Assembly: GCA_025355835.1 (NCBI GenBank)
Contig: JANXYW010000100.1
Coordinates: 1-18,662, forward strand
Origin: Chloroflexota bacterium
Lineage (GTDB): Bacteria; Chloroflexota; Dehalococcoidia; DSTF01; JACRBR01
Direction of reading: 5' to 3'
Length of the DNA stretch: 18,662 bases
Positions 5,983 through 14,500 of this stretch are shown here, in pieces (positions within the stretch are counted from its first letter, which is position 1; each line of letters starts with the position of its first letter). A program made the position numbers and the translations under genes. Under the pieces are notes generated by a model. It was not told the origin of the DNA. It saw only the letters and a list, made by a program, of their open reading frames with translations, and did not search any database.

Positions 5983-7377
5983 TTAGGGAGTTGCTTCCAC
6001 TTCCGATTCGGGCGCTTCTGCTGCGGTTGTTTCGACTGCCTCAGCCTTCTTCTTTGCGGCCTTCTTCGCCTTCGCGGGTTTCTCCGCTACTGCGCCACCA
6101 TCCTGCGTCGCGATCTCGACGAGCCTGGCCAGCGTCTTGCGCGTGAGCAGGTTGCGCCGAATCGTGTCGCGGCCGTTCTCGCTATCGAACATCTGGCGTA
6201 GCTGCGCCGCTTGCGCGCCCGCGGCTGCCGTCATCGTATCGATCTCAGATGCGATCTCCTCGTCGGCGACTTCTATATTCTCGGCCCCGGTGAGCTGCGA
6301 CAGCACCAGTGATCGCCTTAGGCGCGTCTCGGCGACAGGTCGTAACTCTGTCCGAGCTTCTGCATCGGTTTTCCCGATGGCGGCCAGATATCCCTCGAGG
6401 TTGTGGCCGGCGCCGATCTGCTGCGCCTGGTCGTGGATCATGCGGTCCACCTCCACGTCCAGCATCACCGGCGGCGAATCGATGGTGGCCAGCTCAACGA
6501 GCTGCGTGAGGATCTGGTCGTGGTAGCGGTTGTCGCGCTGCTGCTCCTCCGCCTTCTCGATGTCCTCACGGATGCGCTGCTTCAACGCGCCGATATCCTC
6601 GAAACCTTCGCCGACGCCTTTGACGAAGTCCGCGTCCAGCTCGGGCAGAATCTCTTCCTTCGTCTCGCTTATGTTGATGACGAAGTCGCACTGCTTGCCA
6701 GCGAACTTCTCGCTCTTGATGTCTTCCGGTACGGCGAGCGTGAATTCGACGGTCTCGCCCTTCTTGTGGCCGAGCAGCGATTCCTCGAACCCCGGGAACA
6801 ACACATCGCGATCCTCGGTGAGCTGAATCTCGACATCGTTCTGCTCGACCATCTTCTCGCCCTCGACGTTGCCCAACACATCGATGCGGACGACGTCGTT
6901 CCAGGCGATTTCGCGCTCGATCGGCTCCAGCGTCGATGCGCGCTTGCGCAGCACCTGAAGCGTGTCCTCGACCCGCGACTCCTCGACGAGAACTGGCTCG
7001 ATGACGATGCGGACGGAGTTGTAGTCGCCCAGCTCGACCGTCGGCCGGACGGGAATGGTGGCCTTGACGACGAGCGGCTCGGTCGTCTCGATGACGAGTC
7101 GCGGGCGCGCGATGGCGTCGATGCTCTCGTCGGCCTCTAGCGCCTCGCGGTATACGTCCGGCACGAGCACATCGAGCGCCTCGTCGAGCACCCGCTCTTC
7201 GCCGAAGTAGCTGAGCACCATGTTCGAGGGTGCCTTGCCGGGCCGGAAGCCCGGTACCTTCGCCTTCGGCGCCAGCTTCCGCAGCGCCTTCGCGCGCGCG
7301 GCGTCCAAGCGTTCGGCTTCGACCTCGATGGTCATCAGCACCTGGGATTCGGGGATCTTCTCCGTGGAAACTTTCAA
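5983..7377 (-). CDS. tig: Trigger factor (ribosome-associated chaperone and prolyl isomerase)
   Basis: Trigger factor binds the ribosome exit site and shields nascent chains. The 464-residue protein has an N-terminal ribosome-binding domain (1-~145) with the signature GFRPGKAP at 43-50. An FKBP-type isomerase domain follows (~160-245, including LFPGFEESLLGHKKGE), then a helical chaperone domain with substrate-holding arms. A tail of about 35 residues rich in Ala, Lys and Glu (KPAKAKKAAKKKAEA, then acidic) extends past the usual end and is probably disordered. The start is TTG at 7375-7377. The in-frame sequence upstream reaches a TAG without any ATG or GTG, and MKVSTEKIPESQ fits the family N-terminus. 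No strong ribosome-binding site is seen. It heads the tig-clpP unit. Confidence 0.95.
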   Translation of the reverse strand: MKVSTEKIPESQVLMTIEVEAERLDAARAKALRKLAPKAKVPGFRPGKAPSNMVLSYFGEERVLDEALDVLVPDVYREALEADESIDAIARPRLVIETTEPLVVKATIPVRPTVELGDYNSVRIVIEPVLVEESRVEDTLQVLRKRASTLEPIEREIAWNDVVRIDVLGNVEGEKMVEQNDVEIQLTEDRDVLFPGFEESLLGHKKGETVEFTLAVPEDIKSEKFAGKQCDFVINISETKEEILPELDADFVKGVGEGFEDIGALKQRIREDIEKAEEQQRDNRYHDQILTQLVELATIDSPPVMLDVEVDRMIHDQAQQIGAGHNLEGYLAAIGKTDAEARTELRPVAETRLRRSLVLSQLTGAENIEVADEEIASEIDTMTAAAGAQAAQLRQMFDSENGRDTIRRNLLTRKTLARLVEIATQDGGAVAEKPAKAKKAAKKKAEAVETTAAEAPESEVEATP

Positions 7378-7478
7378 AGGGCGCCAACCTGGCCAACGGG
7401 GCTGTTGACTCCCCTACAACACAGACGGCCGCCGTGGCGACCGTTCGGAGGAGTGCTGGAATCCGTCGTACCGGTGAA

Positions 7479-7487
7479 AGTATAACA
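7479..7487 (-). promoter_or_regulatory. Extended -10 promoter for tig-clpP
   Basis: The reverse strand reads TGTTATACT, an extended -10 element (TGn plus TATACT), with no convincing -35 box. It lies about 100 bp upstream of the TTG start of tig. This 171-bp gap otherwise holds only the dyad that overlaps the dppC stop; I saw no tRNA. Confidence 0.5.
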
Positions 7488-7518
7488 AGCCGCGGTCTAG
7501 GAGCGACGCTTCAACCAT

Positions 7519-7558
7519 CGCCCAGCGTTATGTCTTGCTATCAATGCCCTACTGGGCG
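7519..7558 (-). terminator. Possible weak terminator dyad at the end of the permease operon
   Basis: Arms CGCCCAG (7519-7525) and CTGGGCG (7552-7558) are perfect inverted repeats separated by 26 bases and overlap the stop codon of the dppC-like gene. There is no U-run, and the loop is long, so it would be at best a weak or factor-dependent terminator. Confidence 0.25.
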
Positions 7559-8526
7559 CGGGATGTGAACACGTCGTTGAGTGCATCGCCCAGTAGGTTG
7601 AACGCGAAGATCAGCGAGGCGACGACGGTCGCTGGCACGATGAGCAGCTCAGGGTGATTCTCCAGGACTGACCGCGCGGAACCGTCCGTGATCAGCGCGC
7701 CGAAACTGGGGTGCGGCGGCTGGATGCCCACGCCGAGGAAGGTAAGCCCTATCTCGGAAAGCGCGATCGCACCAAGAGACGAGGAAGCGCCGACGATGAC
7801 GAGTGGCATGATGTTCGGCAGGATGTGCTGAAACAGGATCCGGCGCGTGGAGGCACCGCTGGCTTCCGCGGCGAGAATGAACTCGGAGCCACGAAGCGTT
7901 AGCACCTGTGTGCGCACCAACCGCGCGCCGCCGACCCAGCCGAAGAGCGAGAGCACGCCGAAGATCAGAAAATAGTCGGCGAATCCGGACGAACTCAACT
8001 GGTGGTAGTGGATGATGTCCTCCGCGCGCGCGACAAGGTGCTCGAAGCGTGGCCGAAGCGTGGCGTTGACGAGCACGAGCATCGGCAACCCCGGCAGCGA
8101 GGCGAGGATCTCGCCCGTACGGTTGATCAGTGCGTCGGCGAAGCCGCGCCGGTAACCGGCGATCATGCCGAGTGTCACTGGCAGCAGCACGAACCCCGTT
8201 GCAAACGTAGCCAGCGTCACGATGGTCGTCGTGCGGGCGGCGAAGATCGTGCGGCTCAGCATGTCGCGCCCGTTGCGATCGGTTCCGAACGGGTGGTGTA
8301 GCGACGGCCCGTCGAACGACAGATCGAGGTTCTGGTGCGTGTAGGTGTATGGCGCGATGAACGGTGCCAAGATGCCGACGGAGTAGAACACCGTGATGAC
8401 GACAAGGCAGATCACCGCGAGTTTGCGCCGTAACAATCGCCGCAGCGACCGGCGCGTCAGGCTCTCGCCACGCACGTACGTCACATCCGGCGCGGCCTCG
8501 CGCATCGCGTAGTCGGTGATGCTCAC
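7549..8526 (-). CDS. ABC transporter permease, DppC/OppC type
   Basis: This is an inner-membrane permease subunit of a peptide/nickel/opine-class importer (325 residues). An N-terminal cytoplasmic stretch precedes the first membrane helix (LAVICLVVITVFYSVGILAP). The DppC-type signature HPFGTDRNGRDMLSR follows. The ATPase-contacting EAA loop appears as LAAEASGASTRRILFQHILPNIMP, followed by the helix LGAIALSEIGLTFLGVGIQPP, also typical of DppC. The segment RFEHLVARAEDIIHYHQLSSSGFADYF between helices is longer than usual. The start is GTG at 8526. It overlaps the stop of the upstream permease in a GTGA arrangement, so the two are translationally coupled. The substrate may be peptides, but other solutes cannot be excluded. 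Confidence 0.93.
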   Translation of the reverse strand: MSITDYAMREAAPDVTYVRGESLTRRSLRRLLRRKLAVICLVVITVFYSVGILAPFIAPYTYTHQNLDLSFDGPSLHHPFGTDRNGRDMLSRTIFAARTTTIVTLATFATGFVLLPVTLGMIAGYRRGFADALINRTGEILASLPGLPMLVLVNATLRPRFEHLVARAEDIIHYHQLSSSGFADYFLIFGVLSLFGWVGGARLVRTQVLTLRGSEFILAAEASGASTRRILFQHILPNIMPLVIVGASSSLGAIALSEIGLTFLGVGIQPPHPSFGALITDGSARSVLENHPELLIVPATVVASLIFAFNLLGDALNDVFTSRAQ

Positions 8527-9485
8527 GCGGCCCCCGTTCGATTGCCACGAATGCGCGGGTCGATGACAACGAGCGCGATGTCGACCAGCAGGTTCGCGAT
8601 GACGAACGCTGCGGTGAGCATCAGAACGACCGCGAGAATAACGTTGTAGTCGCGACCGTTCACCGAATCGAAGATGAACTTTCCGACTCCGGGGATGCCC
8701 AGAAGCGTCTCGGTGAAGAACGCGCCCTCGATGAGCCCGACGAGCGAGAGTCCGACGACCGTTGTCATGACGGGCAACAGCGAATTGCGCGCAACATGGT
8801 GCACGATCACGGTGAATTCGTTCAGGCCCTTGGCGCGCGCGGTGCGTACGAAGTCTTCGCCGAGCGTGCCGAGCATCGTCGCACGCGCGAGGCGCGCGAT
8901 GCCGGCGACGCCCGGCATCGTCAGCGTCAGCGTCGGGATCACCATCGATTTCGAAAACATGCCGTCGAAGCCGCCCGCGGGAAGCCAATGGAGCTTCGCG
9001 GCGAAGATCAGCACCATCATCGGTACGGTGACAAGCACCGGAATCGACTGAAAGAACAGGAACGATCCGATGGCGAACGGATCGAGCCACGTGCCCTGCT
9101 TCACCGCGGCGAACATGCCGACAGGAATGCCGATCAGGAATGTGAGAATGAAGGCGTACAGACCGAGACGGAACGACACCCATATCTTGGGGCCGAGGAC
9201 TTCGCCGATCGTACGATCGCGATAGCGATAGCTTGGGCCGAAGTCACCGTGCAGCGTGACATCCCGCACCCAAACGCCGTATTGCTCGATGATGGGCTTG
9301 TCGAGGCCGTATTTGTGCCGAACGCGCTCAAGCGCCTCTGGATCACTGAAGCCCGCACCTGCGGCCACACGCACAGGATCGCCTGGGCCCCAGCGGGTGA
9401 TGTAGAAAGTTGCGAACGAGACGATGAGCAGCGTCACGGGCAGGAACAGCAGGCGGCGGAGTACGTAGCCCCCCAGACCATCCAT
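8523..9485 (-). CDS. ABC transporter permease, DppB/OppB type
   Basis: This is the partner inner-membrane permease (320 residues). It opens with the typical DppB N-terminus YVLRRLLFLPVTLLIVSFATFYITRWGPGDP. Six membrane segments are expected. The EAA loop is at about 210-238 (EDFVRTARAKGLNEFTVIVHH, then NSLLP), and the conserved GIPGVGKFIFDSVNGRDYNVI block follows. The ATG at 9485 is preceded by AGAGGGGC. It begins 46 bases after the solute-binding protein gene and ends in a 4-base overlap with the dppC-like gene, so the three form one operon. No ATPase (DppD/DppF type) gene lies in the window. Confidence 0.95.
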   Translation of the reverse strand: MDGLGGYVLRRLLFLPVTLLIVSFATFYITRWGPGDPVRVAAGAGFSDPEALERVRHKYGLDKPIIEQYGVWVRDVTLHGDFGPSYRYRDRTIGEVLGPKIWVSFRLGLYAFILTFLIGIPVGMFAAVKQGTWLDPFAIGSFLFFQSIPVLVTVPMMVLIFAAKLHWLPAGGFDGMFSKSMVIPTLTLTMPGVAGIARLARATMLGTLGEDFVRTARAKGLNEFTVIVHHVARNSLLPVMTTVVGLSLVGLIEGAFFTETLLGIPGVGKFIFDSVNGRDYNVILAVVLMLTAAFVIANLLVDIALVVIDPRIRGNRTGAA

Positions 9486-9531
9486 GTCAGCGCCCCTCTT
9501 CGGCGTCCTGCCTCAACGTTGCGCGAGCGCT

Positions 9532-11202
9532 CTAGCGATTCACCTCGACGTCGTGGAAGCGCTCGACGATCGTCGGTGCGAAGGTGAAGTTCTTCACGTA
9601 CGGCTTGATCAGCGCGTGCGTCGTGTCGAAGAACATCGGAATCCACGCGGCATCATCGATGAGCGTCTTCTCGACATCGCGGTACAGCGCGAGCCGCTTC
9701 TCCGTGTCGCGCTCGATGCGCGCCGCTTCGAGCTTCTGGTCGACGACGGGGTTGCTGTAGCGCGAGTTGTTCTGCTTGCTCTTGCTGTAGAACAACACGT
9801 CGAGCACATCCTCCGGATCCGGGTAGTCCATGATCCAGCCGAGGTGGAACATTTGGTAGCGGCCCTGGTCGATGTCGCTGAAGAACGTCGCCGATTCGGC
9901 CTGCTGGATCTTCACCTCGACGCCGAGGTTGTCCTTCCAGAACTGGATGATCGCTTCTTCCGTCGGGCCGACGGTGGCGCCGGCGCCGCTTTCCGCCAGC
10001 GTAATTGGTGGCAGCTTGCCGGCGTACTTCGATTCGGCGAGTAGCTTCTTCGCCGCTTCCGGATCGTACGGCTTCGTCTTGTCATCCGCGGTCGCGCCGG
10101 GCACGCCTGGCGCGAGGATGCCATTCGCGACGGGGATCGCGCCTTTCAGCACGACCTCAGCGATCTTCTTGCGATCGACCGCCATCGCGAACGCTTGCCG
10201 AACCTTGGGGTCGTCAAACGGCGGCACGTTCGTGTTGAAGCCGATGTAGTCGATCGATTGGCGCGGCGTCGTTGTGTATTCGGCGTGGAGCTTGTCGTTC
10301 GGATCCTGAATGCGATCGAGGTCGTCGAGGCCGACGCCGGTCACGTCGATGTCACCGTCCTCGTACGCGACGAGCGACGAACCGCCGGAGAGGTTGTAGC
10401 GGACGGTGTTCAGCTTGGGCGGGCCCCGATGGCTGTTGGCGTACGCCTCGAGCACGATGCGCTCGCCCAGCTTCCACTCCTTCAGCTTGTACGGGCCGGT
10501 GCCGTTCGGCTTCTGCGTCCAGCGCTTCGGGTTGGACTCGATCTGCCGCTTGTCGACGAGGAACGCCGTCGGATACGTGAGCTTGTAGAGGAAGTACGGC
10601 TTCGGCGCATCGAGCGTGACGGCGATCGTCGTGTCGTCGATGATCTTCAGTCCGCTGATGGTCGTGGCTCGTCCGCGCGAGACATCCTTCGCGCCGACGA
10701 TATCGCCCAGGAAGTTCTCCGCCGTCACCGATCCCGTATCGGGATTGAGCGCGCGCTCCCACGAGTACTTGACGTCGTCCGCACTGACCGGGCGGCCATC
10801 CTGATATGTGGCCTTCTTGTTCAGGTGGAAGGTATACGTCTTGCCGTCGGGGCTCACGTCGTAGCTCTCGGCCACATCGGGCTGGATCTTCAGATCCTTG
10901 TCCAGCCGCTCGAGCCCAGAGAAGATTTCCACGATATAGAGCGCCGAACCGGCGTCCTGCGCCACAGCTGGATCGAGGAAGAGCGGGTCGTCGCCGCGCA
11001 GGCGCAGCTCACCCGAAGCAGCTTTGGTCGTCGTGCCGGAGCCGGACGTCTTCGTACCGGAGGCTGTCGGTGTGTCCGACCCGGTCGTGGCGCTCTTCTT
11101 GTCGCCTCCGCCGCCGGCGACCACGACGATCAGCACGACCGCGAGGGCGATGATGCCCGCCGCGACGACGCCTAGAATGCCCAGTGTGAGCTTGTTGCTC
11201 AT
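9532..11202 (-). CDS. ABC transporter solute-binding protein, family 5 (DppA/OppA type)
   Basis: This extracytoplasmic protein captures the substrate for the permeases encoded just downstream. It has 556 residues from the ATG at 11200-11202, which has a strong GGAGG six bases upstream. Family 5 landmarks are AESYDVSPDGKTYTFHL, YQDGRPVSADDVKYSWERAL, the TGPYKLKEW block and VRQAFAMAVDRKKIAEVVL, with MFHLGWIMDYPDPEDVL near the C-terminus. Residues 6-29 are a hydrophobic anchor (LTLGILGVVAAGIIALAVVL) followed by GGGGDKK and a Ser/Thr/Gly-rich linker to ~64. There is no lipobox cysteine. Tethering would therefore be by an uncleaved signal anchor rather than lipid, as in some monoderm bacteria. The frame is open to 11364 but that extension looks non-coding. 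Confidence 0.95.
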   Translation of the reverse strand: MSNKLTLGILGVVAAGIIALAVVLIVVVAGGGGDKKSATTGSDTPTASGTKTSGSGTTTKAASGELRLRGDDPLFLDPAVAQDAGSALYIVEIFSGLERLDKDLKIQPDVAESYDVSPDGKTYTFHLNKKATYQDGRPVSADDVKYSWERALNPDTGSVTAENFLGDIVGAKDVSRGRATTISGLKIIDDTTIAVTLDAPKPYFLYKLTYPTAFLVDKRQIESNPKRWTQKPNGTGPYKLKEWKLGERIVLEAYANSHRGPPKLNTVRYNLSGGSSLVAYEDGDIDVTGVGLDDLDRIQDPNDKLHAEYTTTPRQSIDYIGFNTNVPPFDDPKVRQAFAMAVDRKKIAEVVLKGAIPVANGILAPGVPGATADDKTKPYDPEAAKKLLAESKYAGKLPPITLAESGAGATVGPTEEAIIQFWKDNLGVEVKIQQAESATFFSDIDQGRYQMFHLGWIMDYPDPEDVLDVLFYSKSKQNNSRYSNPVVDQKLEAARIERDTEKRLALYRDVEKTLIDDAAWIPMFFDTTHALIKPYVKNFTFAPTIVERFHDVEVNR

Positions 11203-11248
11203 CGATCCTCCAACGCTTCCCTGACCACCGCCTCGCAAGACGGTACGG

Positions 11249-11257
11249 ATCATAGCA
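11249..11257 (-). promoter_or_regulatory. Extended -10 promoter for the solute-binding protein operon
   Basis: The reverse strand reads TGCTATGAT, a TGn plus TATGAT extended -10 element, with no good -35 box. It lies about 47 bp upstream of the start codon. Just upstream of it is an inverted repeat GCGTAG-ATTTG-CTACGC (11260-11276), a possible operator. Confidence 0.45.
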
Positions 11258-11259
11258 GA

Positions 11260-11276
11260 GCGTAGATTTGCTACGC
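11260..11276. promoter_or_regulatory. Possible operator GCGTAG-N5-CTACGC
   Basis: Perfect 6-bp inverted arms separated by five bases abut the extended -10 element of the solute-binding protein promoter. They lie where a repressor would block polymerase. The length is too short to exclude chance. Confidence 0.3.
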
Positions 11277-11478
11277 GCGCGCTACCTTGCGCTGCTGTAC
11301 GAAGTCTACGCGGCGCGAGCGCTGAGCGTGTTAGGAAAAACACGCAATTCGCCGCACGCAACACTCTGCCGGATCGTCGGAGACTTCCGCGATTAGCATG
11401 TGGTGCACCTCCGGTCGCAGGATAGTGAACCTCAAAGCCCCGCCGCGGAAGGCACGCGACGCATCCGCTGCGCCGTGC

Positions 11479-11498
11479 CGAAACCCTTAAGGGTTTCG
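11479..11498. promoter_or_regulatory. Perfect 20-bp palindrome CGAAACCCTTAAGGGTTTCG
   Basis: Every position pairs, with no spacer. It sits 20 bp upstream of the -35 box of the rightward promoter, centred near -65, a position typical of activators. A loop-less palindrome folds poorly as RNA, so a DNA-binding dimer site is more likely than a terminator. Confidence 0.6.
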
Positions 11499-11518
11499 CC
11501 GAATAGCAGCCCGGCGTT

Positions 11519-11547
11519 CTGTCAATTTAACGCCGCTCTGATATGAT
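11519..11547 (+). promoter_or_regulatory. Sigma-70-type promoter for the DUF2298 gene
   Basis: A CTGTCA -35 box (11519-11524), a 17-base spacer ending in an extended TGA, and a TATGAT -10 box (11542-11547) make a well-formed promoter. The expected start near 11554 leaves a leader of about 44 bases. Confidence 0.65.
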
Positions 11548-11597
11548 TCCGTGCGTTCTTGGCGCATCCGTGTGCGTCTGGCTGACGAAGATACTGT

Positions 11598-14500
11598 ATG
11601 AGCGAACAGACCTCGCCGCTGCACGATCCCGCAGCCGTCATCGAAGCGCAGGGGCAGGTTCGCCCATCGCGCTCGCTGCCACGGCCGAATCTCAGCGCGC
11701 TTACCGCCGACGCCGGTCGTACGCTGACGATCGCAGCAATGATCAGTATCCTGCTGATCGGCGCGTTTCTGCGCTTGAACCACGTCAACTGGGACGCCAA
11801 CGCGCACCTGCATCCCGACGAGCGCTTTCTGACGCAGATCAGTATAGACACGCATGGACCGAGCAGCATCGCCAACTACTTCGACACCGACACGTCGGCG
11901 GCGAGCCCGTACAACATCAAGCGAGCCGACGGGTCGAAGCAGACGACGTTCGTCTATGGCACCCTGCCGCTTTTCCTGAATAAGTTCGTCGCGGCGCATC
12001 TCAATACGATGTCCCTCGGGTACTACAGCAACTACGACGACTACGACCACTTCAATCGAAGCGGCCGCGCGCTGTCAGGGTTGTTCGACCTTGGTACTAT
12101 CCTGCTGATCTTCTTGTTGGCGCGCCAGCTCGTGAACCGCCAGGTCGGGTTGCTCGCAGCATTCCTGTACGCGCTCTCGGCGTTCCCGATCCAGAACGCA
12201 CACTTCTTCGTTGTCGATCCATTCGTGACGTTCTTCGTCACGTTCACCCTGCTCTTCGCCGTGAAATCGGCGCAACACGGACGATGGCGCGACTTTGTGC
12301 TCGCTGGGTTCGGCGCAGGCCTCGCGGCAGCATGCAAAATCACGGCGGTGTCGCTGCTACCAGTCGTCGTGCTTTCGGTCGGCGTTTTCACATGGAAGGG
12401 CATTCACCCGTACCTCGCGCCCCTGTGGGCGGGCGACACACCCGAGTACGCCGAACGCCGCGACGGCGCCGCTCTCGATCGGTCCGTGTTCAAGCTGATC
12501 GTGGGTTCGTTGGTGGCGTTGCTTGCCGGGTTCATCGCGTTCCGCATCGCGATGCCGTATGCGTTCAATGCGCCGAGCTTGCGCGACTTCCTGTCGCTGC
12601 GCGGGGGCCACGTCGGCCCGTTCCCGACGATCTATCCCGACATCATGAACCAGCACTGGCTGGACGATCAGGTGAGCCAGCGAAAGCTGCTGAGTGGCGA
12701 CGGCGCCTTCCCACCAAACGTGCAGTGGATCGGCCGATCGAAATGGATCTGGCCGGCGCAGCAGATGATCGCCTGGGGCATGGGACCGGCGCTTGGCGTG
12801 ACCGCGTGGCTGGGCGTGATCTTCATGGCGATCTACGCCTTCAAAAAGCGTCAGGGCGTGTGGCTGGTGCCGCTGGCATGGGTGCTGGGCTATTTCGGCT
12901 TCATGGGAATGCAGTTTTCGCTGTACATGCGGTACTTCCTGCCGCTCTACCCGGCTCTCACCATCATGGCCGCGTTCTTGATGTACCAGGCATGGCGCTG
13001 GGCTGGTTCGAGCGATCCGTTCGCCGCCCTCGGCCGCGTCGGCGAGCGATTGGCGATCGTGAAGCCTGTGCTGCCGATCGGCGTGCGCGCCGGCGTCGCC
13101 GTCATCGTCGTGTTTACGGCGATGATGGGCATCGCCTTTTACAACATCTATCGCGAGCCGGTGACTCGCGCCTCGGCGTCGGTTTGGATCTACCAGAACG
13201 TGCCCCAGGGCGCGGTGATCGGCCACGAGCACTGGGACGACGGCGTGCCTACTGGGCAGCCCGGCGTACCCGCCGTCTCATACGGATCGGTCGAGTTCAA
13301 GAACTTTGAGCCGGACACGCCGCAACACGTACAGGAACTGCTTTTGGACATCGACCAGGTCGACTACATCGCGCTCAGCAGCGAGCGGTTGTCCGGCACG
13401 ATCTCGCGCGTACCTGCGCAGTGGCCGATCGCGTCGAAATACTACGCGACGCTGGAAACAGGCGAGCTGGGATTCGACAAGGTCGCGGAGTTCACGTCGT
13501 TCCCGACGATTTTCGGTCACGAATTCGATGACACCGGCGCCGAAGAGTCGTACTCCGTTTACGACCATCCGAAGGTGGTCATCTACAAGAAAACCGATCG
13601 TTACTCGTCGGAGATGGCGAAGAAGGTACTGCACGCGGACGCGTTCGTCCCCGGCGTGAACTCGCTGCCCGGCGCGGCCGGCGTGAACGGCATTCTGTAT
13701 CGCGCCGACGTGCTGGCTACGCAGAAAGCTGGCGGGACGTGGTCGGACATCTTCCACCCCGGCGATGTCTTCAACCGCTTCCCGCTGATCTTCTGGCTGC
13801 TCGCGATGGAGCTAGCAGCGTTCGCGCTGGTGCCGCTGGCGATCGTCGGATTCCGTGGACTGCCCGATCGCGGGTTCTTGCTGACGAAGCCATTGGGCGT
13901 CCTCGCGCTGACATACTTGGTCTACGAACCGGCGAGCTTCGGCGCCTTCCACTTCGAGCGTCCGGTGATCGCTGGTGCGCTTGGGCTGATGGTGGCGGTC
14001 GGCATCGGCACGGCATATCTGTGGCGGGTCGACGTGCTTGCTTTCGTGCGCGAGCGTTGGCGATTCCTGTTGTTCTGCGAGTTCGTCTTTCTCGCTGCGT
14101 TCATTTTCTCGTACTGGATCCGGCTGCAAAACCCGGATCTCTATCATCCGTTCAACGGCGGCGAGAAGCCGATGGACTTCGCCTACCTGAACGGCGTCAT
14201 CCGCACGACGGATCTGACGCAGGGGCCGATCGATCCGTGGAACGCGGGCGGATATCTGAACTACTACTGGTACGGGCAGTTCATCGCCGCGACCTTCGCC
14301 AAGCTCACCGGCATCGTGCCGGAGGTGGCGTACAACCTCATCGTGCCGATGTTCTTCTCGATGGCGGCGGCGGCGACGTTCTCGCTCGCGTACAACCTCG
14401 CCGAATCGACGCGGCGGCTGATGCGGCGCAGGCCGGGGCGGCTGCCGATCGGCGTCCGCGGTCCGATCATCGCCGGCGTCGGCGCGATCTTCCTCGTGCT

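Larger units (their letters stand above)
11203..11597. other. 395-bp divergent intergenic region
   Basis: The gap between the divergent solute-binding protein gene and the DUF2298 gene contains no convincing gene. It holds an extended -10 promoter on each strand, a 6-bp inverted repeat next to the leftward promoter, and a perfect 20-bp palindrome next to the rightward one. Nothing clear was seen in the central part (about 11280-11475). Confidence 0.7.

Noticed and set aside
7401..7548. A tRNA gene next to tig
   Set aside because: I looked for a cloverleaf and a GTTCGANTC-type T-arm on both strands and found none; only an extended -10 element and a weak dyad are present.
8527..9183. Extended N-terminus for the DppC-like permease
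   Set aside because: The frame is open upstream but reads as Arg/His-rich shadow of the DppB-like gene. The GTG at 8526 overlapping the dppB stop gives the normal DppC start.
11203..11364. N-terminal extension of the solute-binding protein
   Set aside because: The ATG at 11202 has a strong GGAGG site and begins a proper signal anchor; the extra 54 residues look non-coding and would overlap the predicted promoter.
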